The notes beneath the pieces are model-generated. The model was not told the DNA's origin and ran no database searches. It saw nothing but the letters and a program-made list of their open reading frames with translations. Of a stretch of DNA of 64,000 nucleotides, positions 34,736 to 43,625 are shown one piece after another; position 1 is the stretch's first letter; every line of letters begins with the position of its first letter. The stretch spans positions 1,488,001 through 1,552,000 of the forward strand of contig NZ_AP026442.1 in assembly GCF_027923705.1 (NCBI RefSeq), read 5' to 3'. The position numbers and the translations under genes were made by a program. This DNA is from Cellulomonas sp. NTE-D12. GTDB taxonomy: Bacteria > Actinomycetota > Actinomycetes > Actinomycetales > Cellulomonadaceae.

Positions 34736-35454
34736 CCACAGCCCCCGCCGCCGACCAGCACCGCCTCCTCGAGGTGCAGGAGCTCGACACGCGTCTGGAC
34801 CAGAACGCGCACCGCCGCCGGACCCTGCCGGTGCTCGAGCGGATCAGCGAGCTGGCGGCACAGCTCGCGGACCTGGACACGGCGCTGGTCACGTCACGCA
34901 CGGCGGCGGGAGACCTGCGCCGGGAGCTGTCGAAGGCGGAGACCGACGTCGAGCAGGTGCGCAGCCGGGCCGTGCGGGACCAGGCGCGCCTGCAGGCGGG
35001 CGCCGGCGCCAAGGACGCGCAGGCGCTGACCAGCGAGATCGAGAGCCTGGCCCGGCGGCAGGCCGACCTGGAGGAGGTCGAGCTCGCGGTGATGGAGCGC
35101 CTGGAGGCGCACACGGCCGCGCTGGCCGAGCTCGAGAAGGCGCACGCGGCGCTGGTCGAGCAGCAGTCCGCGTCGGCGGCCGAGCGGGAGCAGGCAGAGC
35201 GCGAGCTGGACGACGAGGCAGGCCGGCTGCGGGCGGAGCGCCAGAACGCGGCGACCGGCCTGGATGCCGGCCTGCTCGCGTTGTACGAGCGGCTCCGCGG
35301 GCAGCTCGGAGGTCGCGGGGCGGCGGCGCTGCGCGGCCGGCAGTGCGACGGGTGCCGGATGGAGCTCAACCCGCTCGACCTGGAGCGGATCCGGTCGGCG
35401 GCGGAGGACCAGGTGGTCCGGTGCGAGGAGTGCGGGCGGATCCTCGTCCGCTGA
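34732..35454 (+). CDS. C4-type zinc-ribbon coiled-coil protein
   Basis: The GTG at 34732 overlaps the nif3 stop, with AAGGAG upstream, and gives 240 residues. Residues 10-180 form a long charged coiled coil (heptads around RISELAAQLADLDTAL, RRELSKAETDVEQVRSRA). The C-terminus holds the zinc ribbon CDGC and CEEC. This is the Rv2229c-type family of unknown role, always next to Nif3. It could be a nucleic-acid or protein adaptor. Confidence 0.9.
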   Translation: MTTAPAADQHRLLEVQELDTRLDQNAHRRRTLPVLERISELAAQLADLDTALVTSRTAAGDLRRELSKAETDVEQVRSRAVRDQARLQAGAGAKDAQALTSEIESLARRQADLEEVELAVMERLEAHTAALAELEKAHAALVEQQSASAAEREQAERELDDEAGRLRAERQNAATGLDAGLLALYERLRGQLGGRGAAALRGRQCDGCRMELNPLDLERIRSAAEDQVVRCEECGRILVR

Positions 35455-35457
35455 CGG

Positions 35458-36300
35458 ATGCAGACGCACCGCCCGGGGCGCGGGGTGGCGTCGCCGCCCG
35501 ACCGACGTCAGAGTTCGTCCGTGAGCTCCCTGCTCCCCGCGTCCGGGGACCCCTCGTCGTCCTCCGCGGCTGCCGGCACTCCGGCAGCCGACAGCTCCTC
35601 GGGTCGGCGCGCACCTCGCCCGTCCGGGGCGGGCGTGCGGTTCGACGAGGAGGAACCGGTCACCGTCGTGCTGGTGCGGCACGGGCAGACGGCGATGACC
35701 GTCTCACGCGGGTACTCCGGCTCGAGCGAGCCGGGACCGCCGCTGGACGAGACGGGCCGGCGCCAGGCGGCCGACGTGGCGGCGCTCGTCGACCGGGTCG
35801 GGCGGGACCTGTGGGGTGACGTCGCCTACCCGAGCCGGGTGATCGCGTCGCCGATGGTGCGCACGCAGCAGACCGCGGCTGTGGTGGCGGAACGGCTCGG
35901 GCTGCACGTCGAGACCGACGCCACCTTCCAGGAGGCCGACTTCGGAGCGTGGCAGGGGCTGACCGCGGAACAGGTCGAGGAGCGGTGGCCCGGTCGGCTC
36001 GAGCCGTGGCACACGCTCGGCACGGTCCGACCGCCCGACGGCGAGTCGATCGCGGACGTCGGTGAGCGGGTGCGCGCCGGACTGGACCGGCTTCAGGCGG
36101 CCGGCGAGGGTCGCACCGTGGTGGTGGTCAGCCACGCGGTGGCCATCCGGGCGATGCTCGGCGTGACGATGGGGGCCGCACCGGGGTCGTGGTCACAGCT
36201 GCGGGTGGCACCGGCCTCCGTCAGCATCGTCCGGCTGTTCAGCGACAAGCGCGACGAGATCGCGGTGGCCGGGGTGCCGAGCGAGGGCTGGGCGCGCTGA
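35458..36300 (+). CDS. Histidine phosphatase (acid phosphatase domain of the RNase H/phosphatase fusion family)
   Basis: This 280-residue protein has the phosphatase core LVRHGQT (Arg74, His75), RTQQTA and the second His in VVSHAVAIR. In mycobacteria the gene at this position (Rv2228c) fuses an N-terminal RNase HI with this domain. Here the RNase H part is absent. Only about 65 Ser/Pro-rich, probably disordered residues precede the phosphatase. The start is uncertain: the ATG at 35458 is 3 nt after the zinc-ribbon stop without a good ribosome site, and a GTG at 35521 is an alternative. The substrate is unknown; alpha-ribazole phosphate-like compounds are one possibility. Confidence 0.8.
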   Translation: MQTHRPGRGVASPPDRRQSSSVSSLLPASGDPSSSSAAAGTPAADSSSGRRAPRPSGAGVRFDEEEPVTVVLVRHGQTAMTVSRGYSGSSEPGPPLDETGRRQAADVAALVDRVGRDLWGDVAYPSRVIASPMVRTQQTAAVVAERLGLHVETDATFQEADFGAWQGLTAEQVEERWPGRLEPWHTLGTVRPPDGESIADVGERVRAGLDRLQAAGEGRTVVVVSHAVAIRAMLGVTMGAAPGSWSQLRVAPASVSIVRLFSDKRDEIAVAGVPSEGWAR

Positions 36301-36307
36301 GCCGAGA

Positions 36308-36344
36308 CGGCCGGTGGACGCGCCCCCTGTCGCGCCACCGGCCG
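36308..36344. terminator. Bidirectional terminator
   Basis: CGGCCGGTGG and CCACCGGCCG form a 10-bp stem with a nested CGCG/CGCG pair around CCCCCTGT. It lies between the phosphatase and the convergent FtsX-like permease. Confidence 0.7.
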
Positions 36345-36353
36345 CCGTTCCGG

Positions 36354-38915
36354 CTACTCCTGCGCGACGGCGTCCAGCACGGGCAGCCGTGCCGCGCGCA
36401 CCGCGGGCCAGACCGCGGCGACCACGCCGACGAGCACGGCCAGCACCAGCATCCCGGCCAGGCTCGACCCCGGTACCGAGAGCTGCGACAGCCCCTGGTC
36501 GGCGTAGAGCCGCGGCAGCGAGGCGGCCAGGCCGATGCCGACCGTGAGGCCGATCACCGTGCCGCACACGGCCGTCAGGACCGACTCCACGGTGATCACC
36601 CCCGACAGCTGCAGCCGTCCCAGACCCACCGCTCGCAGCAGGCCGATCTCACGCGTCCGCTCGATCACCGACAGCGCCAGGGTGTTGACGATCCCGAGCA
36701 CGGCGATCGCCACCGACAGGCCGAGCAGCGCGTACAGGATGGCCAGCATCTGGTTGACCTGCGCCGCGAGGCCGTCGACGAACTGCTTCGAGTCCATGAC
36801 GGAGACCACGTAGTAGGGGCGCGAGAGGTCGGTCAGCTGCGTCCGCAAGGCGTTGAGGTCGGTGCCCGCGGCCGCCTTGACCAGCACGGTCGTGTCCGGC
36901 TGCTGCGCGGCAGGCACCAGCGTGTCGACCACCGAGGGGGAGGCCCAGAGCGCCTGCCCGACGGCGCCCGACCGTGCTATCGCTCCGATCCGCAGCGACT
37001 TCTCGCCCAGCGGGCCGGTGACGGACACCGTGTCGCCGATCTTCCAGCCCTTGTCCTTGGCGAGGAGCTTGTCCGCGACCAGCTCGCCGCCGGTGAGGGC
37101 CTGCGTCACCGAACCCTCGGTCGACGACGGCCGCAGCAGCGACCCGACCATCGTCGGCTCGACGGCGACGAGCGCCTGCCCGTCCGCGCCCGTCGGCGCG
37201 CGACCCACGGCGGCCAGCACGTGCGTCCAGGGGAAGCCCTCCGCCTGCTGCACGGACGGCAGCGCCCGCACCTTCTGCAGGAGCGCGGGTGCGACCGTGT
37301 CGCTCATGCCGGTCCGCAGCACGTAGTCCGCGCTGACCTCCGAGCTGACCAGCGATCCGACCGACGCCTGCGTGCTCGCCGCGATGACGGCGGCCGCACC
37401 GACCAGCGCCATGCCGATCGTCAGCGCTCCCGCGGTGTTGGCGGCACGGCGCGGGTTCCGCACCACGTTCCCGCGGGCGAGCCGGCCGACGGGACGCAGC
37501 CACGCCACCGCGGGCGCGGCGAGCAGCCGCACCACGGCCGGCACGACGACCGGTCCGACCACGAGCGTCCCGATCAGGACGAACCCCGCCCCGACGCCCA
37601 GCAGGGTGCCGGCGGAACCGAGGTGCGGGCGGACGGCCGCCACCACCACGGCGGCCGCACCGGCGACGACGAGAACCAGGCCGGCCCAGGCGCGCAGCCG
37701 CAAGGACCGCTCGTTCACGGTCACCTCGTCCCGCATCGCCTCGACGGGCGGGACGACGGCGGCGCGCCGGGCGGGCAGCGAGGCCGCGGCGACGGAGACG
37801 CCCGTGCCGACTGCCAGACCGATCAGCACGGTCGACGTGGACAGCGGCACGCGGGTGGACAGCGTCATGTCCATCCGCTGCAGCACCACGCCGATCAGCT
37901 CGACCAGCCCGAGGCCGCCGAGGACGCCGATGGCCGAGCCGACCACCCCGACGAGGGCCGACTGCGTGAGGATCGACCCGAACACCTGCCGCGGCGACGC
38001 GCCGACGGCCCGGAGCAGGGCGAACTCCCGCATCCGCTGCCGCACGGACATGGTGAAGGTGTTCGCGATGATGAAGGCCCCGACGAACAGCGCGAGGAGC
38101 GCGAAGACGAGCAGGAACGTCGACACGAAGCCGAGCTGCTTGGAGATCTGCGAGCTGGTCTCCGTGCGCATCGCCGCACCGGTCAGCGCCTGGGCGTGGG
38201 CGTCGCTCGCGACGGGCGCCAGGCGGTCCACCAGCTGCTGCTCGGTCAGCCCGGCCGACCTGTCGGCGTACACCTGGAACGACGACGTCGTCCCCGCGGG
38301 CGCGAACGCAGCCTGCTCCACGCTGGGGTCGAGCAGCACGATCGTCGCCCCGGCCATCGGCGCACCGAAGTCGACGGCTCCGACCACCGTGACGTCGTGG
38401 ACGTCCCCGAGGAGCACGACCTTGGTGCGGTCGCCGACGTGCAGGCCGGAGGAGTCCAGCGTGTGCCGCTCGACGGCGATCTCGTCGCGTCCGACGGGCC
38501 CCCGGCCGGTCAGCCCGGCGACCGAGGGGTCCCGGCGGTCGTAGGCCAGCGCGAAGCTGGGCGCCTGCGTGCTCCGGACGGCGGTGCCGCTCGCGCCGAC
38601 CAACGTGATCGGCCCGGACAGGGACGGGATCACAGCCTGCACACCGGGGACCCGCTCCAGCGCGCCGGCCAGGGAGAGCGGGAGGCCGGGGGCGGCCGAC
38701 CGCTCGCCGGACACGACGTTCGAGCCGTCGTCGGGCACCCGGACGTAGGCGTCGGCGGTGGTGGAGGCGCCGACGATCTCGTCGAACGTCGACGAGAGCA
38801 TCTCGCGCAGCGAGAAGGTGCCGGTGACGAACGCGACGCCGAGGGCCACCGCGACGATCGACATGGCGAACTGCCCGAGGTGCGCACGCACGGCGCGCCA
38901 GGCGATGCGCCTCAT
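36354..38915 (-). CDS. FtsX/MacB-type ABC transporter permease
   Basis: This 853-residue protein begins with a helix (FAMSIVAVALGVAFVTGTFS). It then has a MacB-like periplasmic domain and two FtsX cores, each with three to four helices (LVFALLALFVGAFIIANTF and, near the end, LYALLGLSVAIAVLGIVNT). Such mechanotransmission permeases export lipids, peptides or drugs or drive envelope processes. Its ATG overlaps the ATPase stop (ATGA). The substrate is unknown. Confidence 0.92.
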   Translation of the reverse strand: MRRIAWRAVRAHLGQFAMSIVAVALGVAFVTGTFSLREMLSSTFDEIVGASTTADAYVRVPDDGSNVVSGERSAAPGLPLSLAGALERVPGVQAVIPSLSGPITLVGASGTAVRSTQAPSFALAYDRRDPSVAGLTGRGPVGRDEIAVERHTLDSSGLHVGDRTKVVLLGDVHDVTVVGAVDFGAPMAGATIVLLDPSVEQAAFAPAGTTSSFQVYADRSAGLTEQQLVDRLAPVASDAHAQALTGAAMRTETSSQISKQLGFVSTFLLVFALLALFVGAFIIANTFTMSVRQRMREFALLRAVGASPRQVFGSILTQSALVGVVGSAIGVLGGLGLVELIGVVLQRMDMTLSTRVPLSTSTVLIGLAVGTGVSVAAASLPARRAAVVPPVEAMRDEVTVNERSLRLRAWAGLVLVVAGAAAVVVAAVRPHLGSAGTLLGVGAGFVLIGTLVVGPVVVPAVVRLLAAPAVAWLRPVGRLARGNVVRNPRRAANTAGALTIGMALVGAAAVIAASTQASVGSLVSSEVSADYVLRTGMSDTVAPALLQKVRALPSVQQAEGFPWTHVLAAVGRAPTGADGQALVAVEPTMVGSLLRPSSTEGSVTQALTGGELVADKLLAKDKGWKIGDTVSVTGPLGEKSLRIGAIARSGAVGQALWASPSVVDTLVPAAQQPDTTVLVKAAAGTDLNALRTQLTDLSRPYYVVSVMDSKQFVDGLAAQVNQMLAILYALLGLSVAIAVLGIVNTLALSVIERTREIGLLRAVGLGRLQLSGVITVESVLTAVCGTVIGLTVGIGLAASLPRLYADQGLSQLSVPGSSLAGMLVLAVLVGVVAAVWPAVRAARLPVLDAVAQE

Positions 38916-39712
38916 GACCGCGACCGCGCGGCGAGGCCCTCGAGGCCGGCCAGCGTGTCCAGCACGCTGGCGGCGGTCGGGTCGGTCAGCTCGGCGACGA
39001 ACAGCCCGTCCGCGAGGAACAGGACGCGGTGGGCGTACGAGGCCGCGCGCGGGTCGTGCGTCACCATGACGACCGACTGGCCGAGGGTGTCCACGCTGCG
39101 CCGCAGGAAGCCCAGCACCTCGGCCGACGCGTGCGAGTCGAGGTTGCCGGTCGGCTCGTCGGCGAAGACGACGGCCGGACGGGACACCAGCGCGCGTGCG
39201 CACGCGACGCGCTGCTGCTGCCCGCCGGACAGCTCGGCCGGCTTGTGGGTCAGCCTGTCCCGCAGGCCGACGGCGTCCACGACCTCGTCGAACAGGCCGC
39301 GGTCGACCGGCCGCCGCGCGATGTCCAGCGGGAGCGTGATGTTCTCGGCCGCCGTCAGGGTCGGCACCAGGTTGAACGCCTGGAAGATGAAGCCCACCCG
39401 GTCCCGCCGCAGCTTGGTCAGCCGGCGCTCGGACATCGCCGAGACGTCCTGCCCGTCCACGACCACCGTGCCGGAGGTCGGCCGGTCGAGGCCGGCGAGG
39501 CAGTGCATCAGCGTCGACTTGCCCGATCCGGACGGCCCCATGATCGCGGTGAGCTCGCCACGGCCCAGGTCGACGTCGATGCCGCGCAGGGCGTGCACCT
39601 CGGTGGACCCCGATCCGTAGACCTTGGTCAGTGCGCGGGCGGAGGCGATGGCGTCGGTGGCCGGTGCGGCCGCAGGCGCAGGGGAGAGCTCGGAGCTCGT
39701 CATGGGGGTCAC
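38912..39712 (-). CDS. MacB/LolD-type ABC transporter ATPase
   Basis: This 266-residue ATPase has Walker A GPSGSGKST, signature LSGGQQQR and Walker B VVFADEPTGNLD, the last being typical of MacB/LolD ATPases. I chose the GTG at 39712, which has AAGG 6-9 nt upstream; the ATG three codons later at 39703 is an alternative. It couples ATP hydrolysis to the FtsX permease encoded next. It is divergent from rnpB. Confidence 0.93.
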   Translation of the reverse strand: MTPMTSSELSPAPAAAPATDAIASARALTKVYGSGSTEVHALRGIDVDLGRGELTAIMGPSGSGKSTLMHCLAGLDRPTSGTVVVDGQDVSAMSERRLTKLRRDRVGFIFQAFNLVPTLTAAENITLPLDIARRPVDRGLFDEVVDAVGLRDRLTHKPAELSGGQQQRVACARALVSRPAVVFADEPTGNLDSHASAEVLGFLRRSVDTLGQSVVMVTHDPRAASYAHRVLFLADGLFVAELTDPTAASVLDTLAGLEGLAARSRS

Positions 39713-39803
39713 GGGATCATCCTTCCGGTGGCGGCGCCCGCGATGGATCCGGGAAGTCCCTGGACGAACCCTGAGATCGCCGTCGGCTACCCTGGTCAGC
39801 GCG

Positions 39804-40186
39804 GATGAGTCAGTCAGGCGGCCGCGTCGGGACTCCGCAGGGAGGCCCGCCGAGGAACGTCCGGGCTCCGTAGGGCAGGGTGGTGGGTAACACCCACCCG
39901 GGGTGACCCGCGGGACAGTGCCACAGAGAACAGACCGCCGGCCCCTCCGGGGACCGGCAAGGGTGAAACGGCGGTGCAAGAGACCACCAGCGCACCGGGC
40001 GACCGGTGCGGCTCGGCAAACCCCACCCGGAGCAAGGCCAGACAGGGAGCGTTCGAGGGCTGCCCGCCCGAGCTCCCGGGTAGGCCGCTGGAGGCGTGCG
40101 GCAACGTACGTCGTAGATGGATGGCCGCCACCCGGTCGCGGGAGACCGTGACCGGGCACAGAACCCGGCGTATCGACTGACTCATC
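39804..40186 (+). ncRNA. rnpB: RNase P RNA (bacterial type A)
   Basis: The catalytic RNA of RNase P is recognised by its conserved pieces. P1 strands are GATGAGTCAGTC (39804-39815) and GACTGACTCATC (40175-40186), fully complementary. Other pieces are GAGGAACGTCCGGGCTCC, ACAGAGAACAGACCGCC, AAGGGTGAAACGGC with GGTGCAAGAGACCACCAG, and AGCAAGGCCAGACAGG. Near the end are AGATGGATGGCCGCC and CAGAACCCGGCGTATCG. It trims tRNA precursors, three of which are encoded in this window. A TACCCT box at 39788-39793 is a likely -10. Confidence 0.97.
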
Positions 40187-40266
40187 CGCAGCACCGCCGG
40201 TCGGCGCACGCCGCCGCGCGGTGGACGCTGTCGTTCGCCGGCCATTCGGCGCGCGAGGATGTGCGG

Positions 40267-40875
40267 GTGCACGAGCTTGCCGGCTGCCGGGTCGCGACGC
40301 CGAGCGGCGACGTCGGCGGCTACGTCACCGAGTACGCCGACGGCGTGCTGCGGATGCGCGCCGATGCCGCGCTGCCCGGCCTGCAACCCGGCGAGTCCAT
40401 CGGGGTGACGGTGCTGGACCCGGTCCGGGGCGTGTGCTCGTACGCCGGCCTGGTGGCGGCCGTCGAGGCCCGTGACGACGGTGCCGCGGTCGACGTCGTC
40501 GTCGTGGAGGACCTCGCCCGTCACCAGCGCCGGGCGGCGGCTCGGGCCGCCTACCGGTGCAGCTGCGTGGCGACCCTCGAGGGCGGGGCGAGCCCGGCGA
40601 GCCTGCGGGTCACCGTGCTCGACGTCTCGGCGACGGGCGCGCGCTTCATGGCGCCCGAGGAGCTGCACGAGGGTGCGACGCTTCGGCTGGGGCTCCCTGT
40701 GGGCGAGGAGCTGGTCGACCTCCGGCTGCGCGTGGTGCGGCACGAGGTGTCCAGCACCGGGACGCGCTACGGCGCGACGCTCGTCGACCCCTCGGAGCGC
40801 ACCCGCGACGCGCTGTACCGGCTCGTGCTGCGGCTGCAGCGGGAGCAGGCTCGGCACGCGGCCGAGCACTGGTAG
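40267..40875 (+). CDS. PilZ-domain cyclic-di-GMP effector
   Basis: This 202-residue protein has an N-terminal YcgR-like domain (about 1-80) and a C-terminal PilZ domain. Both c-di-GMP contact motifs are intact: RAAYR (Arg93-x3-Arg97, with Arg88-Arg89 before) and DVSATG (Asp119-x-Ser121-x2-Gly124). Flagellar-brake proteins have this layout. I chose the GTG at 40267, with GAGGAT upstream; a GTG two codons earlier is possible, and the long extension into rnpB is rejected. It stands alone after rnpB, with no flagellar or cellulose gene beside it. Confidence 0.85.
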   Translation: MHELAGCRVATPSGDVGGYVTEYADGVLRMRADAALPGLQPGESIGVTVLDPVRGVCSYAGLVAAVEARDDGAAVDVVVVEDLARHQRRAAARAAYRCSCVATLEGGASPASLRVTVLDVSATGARFMAPEELHEGATLRLGLPVGEELVDLRLRVVRHEVSSTGTRYGATLVDPSERTRDALYRLVLRLQREQARHAAEHW

Positions 40876-40903
40876 GTCCCGGGCCTGGTGCGGCCGGGTC
40901 GGC

Positions 40904-41683
40904 TCAGTGCGCCCGGGCAGCCAGCCGGGCGGCGCCGACGATGCCCGCTGCGTTGCGCAGGGCGGCCGGCACGATCGGCGCCCGCAGCGTCAGGCGGGGG
41001 AGGAACTCCTGGTACTTCTTGCTCACGCCGCCGCCGACCACGAAGAGGTCGGGCCAGAAGAGCTTCTCGACCACCGAGAAGTACCTCTGCAGGCGTTCGG
41101 ACCACTGCTCCCAGCTCAGGTCCTCGCGGTCGCGCGCCGCGTCGGACGCGCGGACCTCCGCGTCGAACCCGTCGATCTCCAGGTGACCGAGCTCCGTGTT
41201 CGGCACCAGCACGCCGTCGTTGATCAGCGCGGTGCCGATCCCCGTGCCGAGCGTGACGACGATGACGAGACCCGGCACGCCGCGTGCGGCGCCGTACTCG
41301 ACCTCCGCGAAGCCTGCGGCGTCCGCGTCGTTGACGGCCAGCACGCGCCGACCGGTGGCGGCCCGGAGCGTCTTCTCGATGTCGGTGCCGATCCACGACG
41401 GGTCGACGTTGGCTGCGGACTGCGCGACGCCGTGCAGCACCACCGCCGGGAAGGTGACGCCGATCGGCACCGTCCGGCGCAGCTTGAAGGAGTCCACCAC
41501 CTCGGCCACCGTGGCTGCGACCGCATCCGGGGTGGCGGGCTGCGGCGTCGGGATCCGCACCCGGTCCGCCGCGAACTCGCCCGTCCGCAGGTCGACCGGG
41601 GCGCCCTTGATGCCGGACCCGCCGATGTCGATGCCGAAGGCTGTGTGCATCTTGCTCTTGCCGAGGATCGAGGTGTCGCTCAT
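40904..41683 (-). CDS. ppgK: Polyphosphate glucokinase
   Basis: This 259-residue ROK-family kinase has DIGGSGIKG at residues 18-26, NDADAAG, TLGTGIGTA and ELGHLEIDG. The overall sequence is that of the actinobacterial polyphosphate/ATP glucokinase. It phosphorylates glucose using polyphosphate or ATP, which suits glucose released by the mal-locus glycosidases. The ATG overlaps the map stop (ATGA), so its translation depends on map; an internal ATG at 41650 is less likely. Confidence 0.93.
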   Translation of the reverse strand: MSDTSILGKSKMHTAFGIDIGGSGIKGAPVDLRTGEFAADRVRIPTPQPATPDAVAATVAEVVDSFKLRRTVPIGVTFPAVVLHGVAQSAANVDPSWIGTDIEKTLRAATGRRVLAVNDADAAGFAEVEYGAARGVPGLVIVVTLGTGIGTALINDGVLVPNTELGHLEIDGFDAEVRASDAARDREDLSWEQWSERLQRYFSVVEKLFWPDLFVVGGGVSKKYQEFLPRLTLRAPIVPAALRNAAGIVGAARLAARAH

Positions 41684-42552
41684 GGCAGCGTCAGGATCTC
41701 CGCTCCGGTGTCGGTGACCAGCAGGGTGTGCTCGAACTGCGCGCTGCGCCGGCCGTCGGCCGTGACGACCGTCCAGTCGTCGTCCCACATCAGCCAGTCC
41801 GGGGTGCCGAGGTTGAGCATCGGCTCGATGGTGAACACCATGCCCGGCTCGATCACGGTGTCGTACGCCGGCGCCGCGTCGTAGTGCGGCACCACCAGAC
41901 CCGTGTGGAAGGCCGGCCCGACACCGTGGCCGGTGTAGTCGCGCACCACGCCGTACCCGAACCGGGCTGCGTACCGCTCGATCACCCGGCCGATCACGTT
42001 GAGCTCGCGCCCGGGTGCGACGGCCTTGATGCCACGGGCGAGCGCCTCACGCGTCCGCTCGACGAGCAGCCGTGACTCCTCGTCCACGTCCCCGGCCAGG
42101 AACGTCGCGTTGGTGTCGCCGTGCACGCCGCCGATGTAGGCCGTGATGTCGATGTTGACGATGTCGCCGTCCTCGACGACCGTCGAGTCCGGGATGCCGT
42201 GGCAGATCACCTCGTTGAGCGACGTGCACAGCGACTTGGGGAACCCGCGGTAGCCGAGCGTCGACGGGTACGCCCCGTGGTCGAGGAGGAACTCGTGCCC
42301 GACGGCGTCGAGCTCGTCCGTCGTCACGCCGGGCACCACGTGGCGACCGACCTCCGCCAGCGCCTGCGCCGCGATGCGCGAGGCGGTGCGGACGCGGTCG
42401 ACCGTCTCCGGCTCCAGCACGTTGCTGCCCGTCCAGGGTCGAGGTCCCGGCCGACCGACGTACTCCGGCCGCTCGATGGACGCGGGGACGGTCCGGCGCG
42501 GGCCCAGCCGCCCCGGGGTCAGGGGGGCTCGTGACGCGTGCACCGGCGGCAT
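41680..42552 (-). CDS. map: Methionine aminopeptidase, type I
   Basis: This 290-residue enzyme has an N-terminal extension of about 40 residues. The metal-ligand pattern is ICHGIPD, NIDITAYIGGVHGDTNATF, the GHGVG region and EPML near the C-terminus, ending with QFEHTLLVT. It removes the initiator methionine from nascent proteins, after deformylase. The ATG at 42552 is 7 nt after TAGACT (42560-42565), which suggests a leaderless mRNA. The ppgK start overlaps its stop. Confidence 0.94.
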   Translation of the reverse strand: MPPVHASRAPLTPGRLGPRRTVPASIERPEYVGRPGPRPWTGSNVLEPETVDRVRTASRIAAQALAEVGRHVVPGVTTDELDAVGHEFLLDHGAYPSTLGYRGFPKSLCTSLNEVICHGIPDSTVVEDGDIVNIDITAYIGGVHGDTNATFLAGDVDEESRLLVERTREALARGIKAVAPGRELNVIGRVIERYAARFGYGVVRDYTGHGVGPAFHTGLVVPHYDAAPAYDTVIEPGMVFTIEPMLNLGTPDWLMWDDDWTVVTADGRRSAQFEHTLLVTDTGAEILTLP

Positions 42553-42607
42553 ACCTGGCAGTCTACGAAAGACGACCCCACCGCCGATCCCTCGGAGGGA
42601 GCCCGCC

Positions 42608-42784
42608 ATGGCCACCGAGTTCTACTTCAACACCCAGACGCACGAGGTGGAGGAGGGACGGCACAGCGACTGGAGCGTGCTGATGGGCCCGTACCCGACA
42701 CGCGAGGCAGCGGCCCGGGCCCTGCAGACCGCGCACGAGCGCACCGAGGCGTGGGACCGGCAGGACGAGGCCGATCGCAGCTGA
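42608..42784 (+). CDS. Small SPOR-like conserved protein
   Basis: This 58-residue protein starts at the ATG at 42608, with GGAGGGAG 6 nt upstream. The sequence FYFNTQTHEVEEGRHSDW, LMGPYPTREAAARAL and ERTEAWD is seen as a small protein next to map in many actinobacteria and is often labelled SPOR-like. It is short, soluble and charged, with no catalytic motif. Function unknown. Confidence 0.8.
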   Translation: MATEFYFNTQTHEVEEGRHSDWSVLMGPYPTREAAARALQTAHERTEAWDRQDEADRS

Positions 42785-42815
42785 CGGGTCCGATCGCGGC
42801 TGACGGCCCCGACGC

Positions 42816-43625
42816 TCAGGCGCCGAACTCGTGCTCCGCGTCCGGGAAGGCGCCCGCCCGGACGTCGTCGGCGAACGCGCGAGCAGCAGCACCCAGGGCG
42901 GCACCGAGCTCGCCGTAGCGCTTGGCGAACCGCGGCGTCCATTCGGTCATGCCCGCCATGTCGACCCACACCAGCACCTGGCCGTCGCAGCCGGCGCCGG
43001 CGCCGATGCCGATGGTGGGCACGCGCAGCATCGAGGTGACCGACGCGGCCACCGGGGCGGGCACCATCTCGAGCACCACGGCGACGGCGCCCGCGTCCAC
43101 CACCGCGACGGCGTCGTCGCGGAGCCGGTCGGCACCGTCGTCACCGCGGCCCTGCACCCGCGGCCCGCCGAGCAGGTTCTCGGACTGCGGCGTGTACCCC
43201 AGGTGCGCCACGACCGGGATGCCGGCGTCCGTCAGCGCCCGGATCTGGGGTGCGACGCGGCGGCCGCCCTCGAGCTTCACCGCGGCGGCACCGGTCTCCT
43301 TGAGGACGCGGACGCCGGCGGCGAGGGCTTGGGCGGGGCCTGCCTCGTAGGTGCCGAACGGCAGGTCGACGACGACGAAGGCGCGGCGGACCGCGCCGGC
43401 GACGGCTCGGCCCGCGACCACCATCTCGTCGAGCGTGACCGGCAACGTGCTGGCGTACCCGTGCATGGTGTTGCCGATCGAGTCGCCGACCAGCAGCAGG
43501 TCGACGCCCGCCTCGTCGAAGATGCGCGCCGTGACGGCGTCGTAGGCGGTGAGCATCACCAGCCGCTCGCCGCGGTCCTTGGCGGCCTGGAGGTGCTGGA
43601 CCCGCACGCGCGGCGGGGCGTTCAC
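42816..43625 (-). CDS. panB: Ketopantoate hydroxymethyltransferase
   Basis: This 269-residue PanB makes ketopantoate for pantothenate and CoA, from 2-oxoisovalerate and methylene-tetrahydrofolate. Family motifs are LTAYDAVTARIFDEAGVD, VGDSIGNTMHGY, DLPFGTYE and the active-site EGGRR and EMVP segments. The GTG at 43625 overlaps the nadE stop, so the two cofactor genes are coupled. Pantothenate products feed the fab and dehydrogenase systems. Confidence 0.95.
   Translation of the reverse strand: MNAPPRVRVQHLQAAKDRGERLVMLTAYDAVTARIFDEAGVDLLLVGDSIGNTMHGYASTLPVTLDEMVVAGRAVAGAVRRAFVVVDLPFGTYEAGPAQALAAGVRVLKETGAAAVKLEGGRRVAPQIRALTDAGIPVVAHLGYTPQSENLLGGPRVQGRGDDGADRLRDDAVAVVDAGAVAVVLEMVPAPVAASVTSMLRVPTIGIGAGAGCDGQVLVWVDMAGMTEWTPRFAKRYGELGAALGAAARAFADDVRAGAFPDAEHEFGA

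Noticed and set aside
36189..39620. Forward open frame of 1143 codons over the FtsX/MacB operon
   Set aside because: Antisense shadow; sequence is mostly Arg, His, Gly and Asp with no domain.
39814..40869. Reverse open frame across rnpB and the PilZ gene
   Set aside because: It covers RNase P RNA, whose conserved core is unmistakable, and a well-motivated PilZ gene on the other strand.
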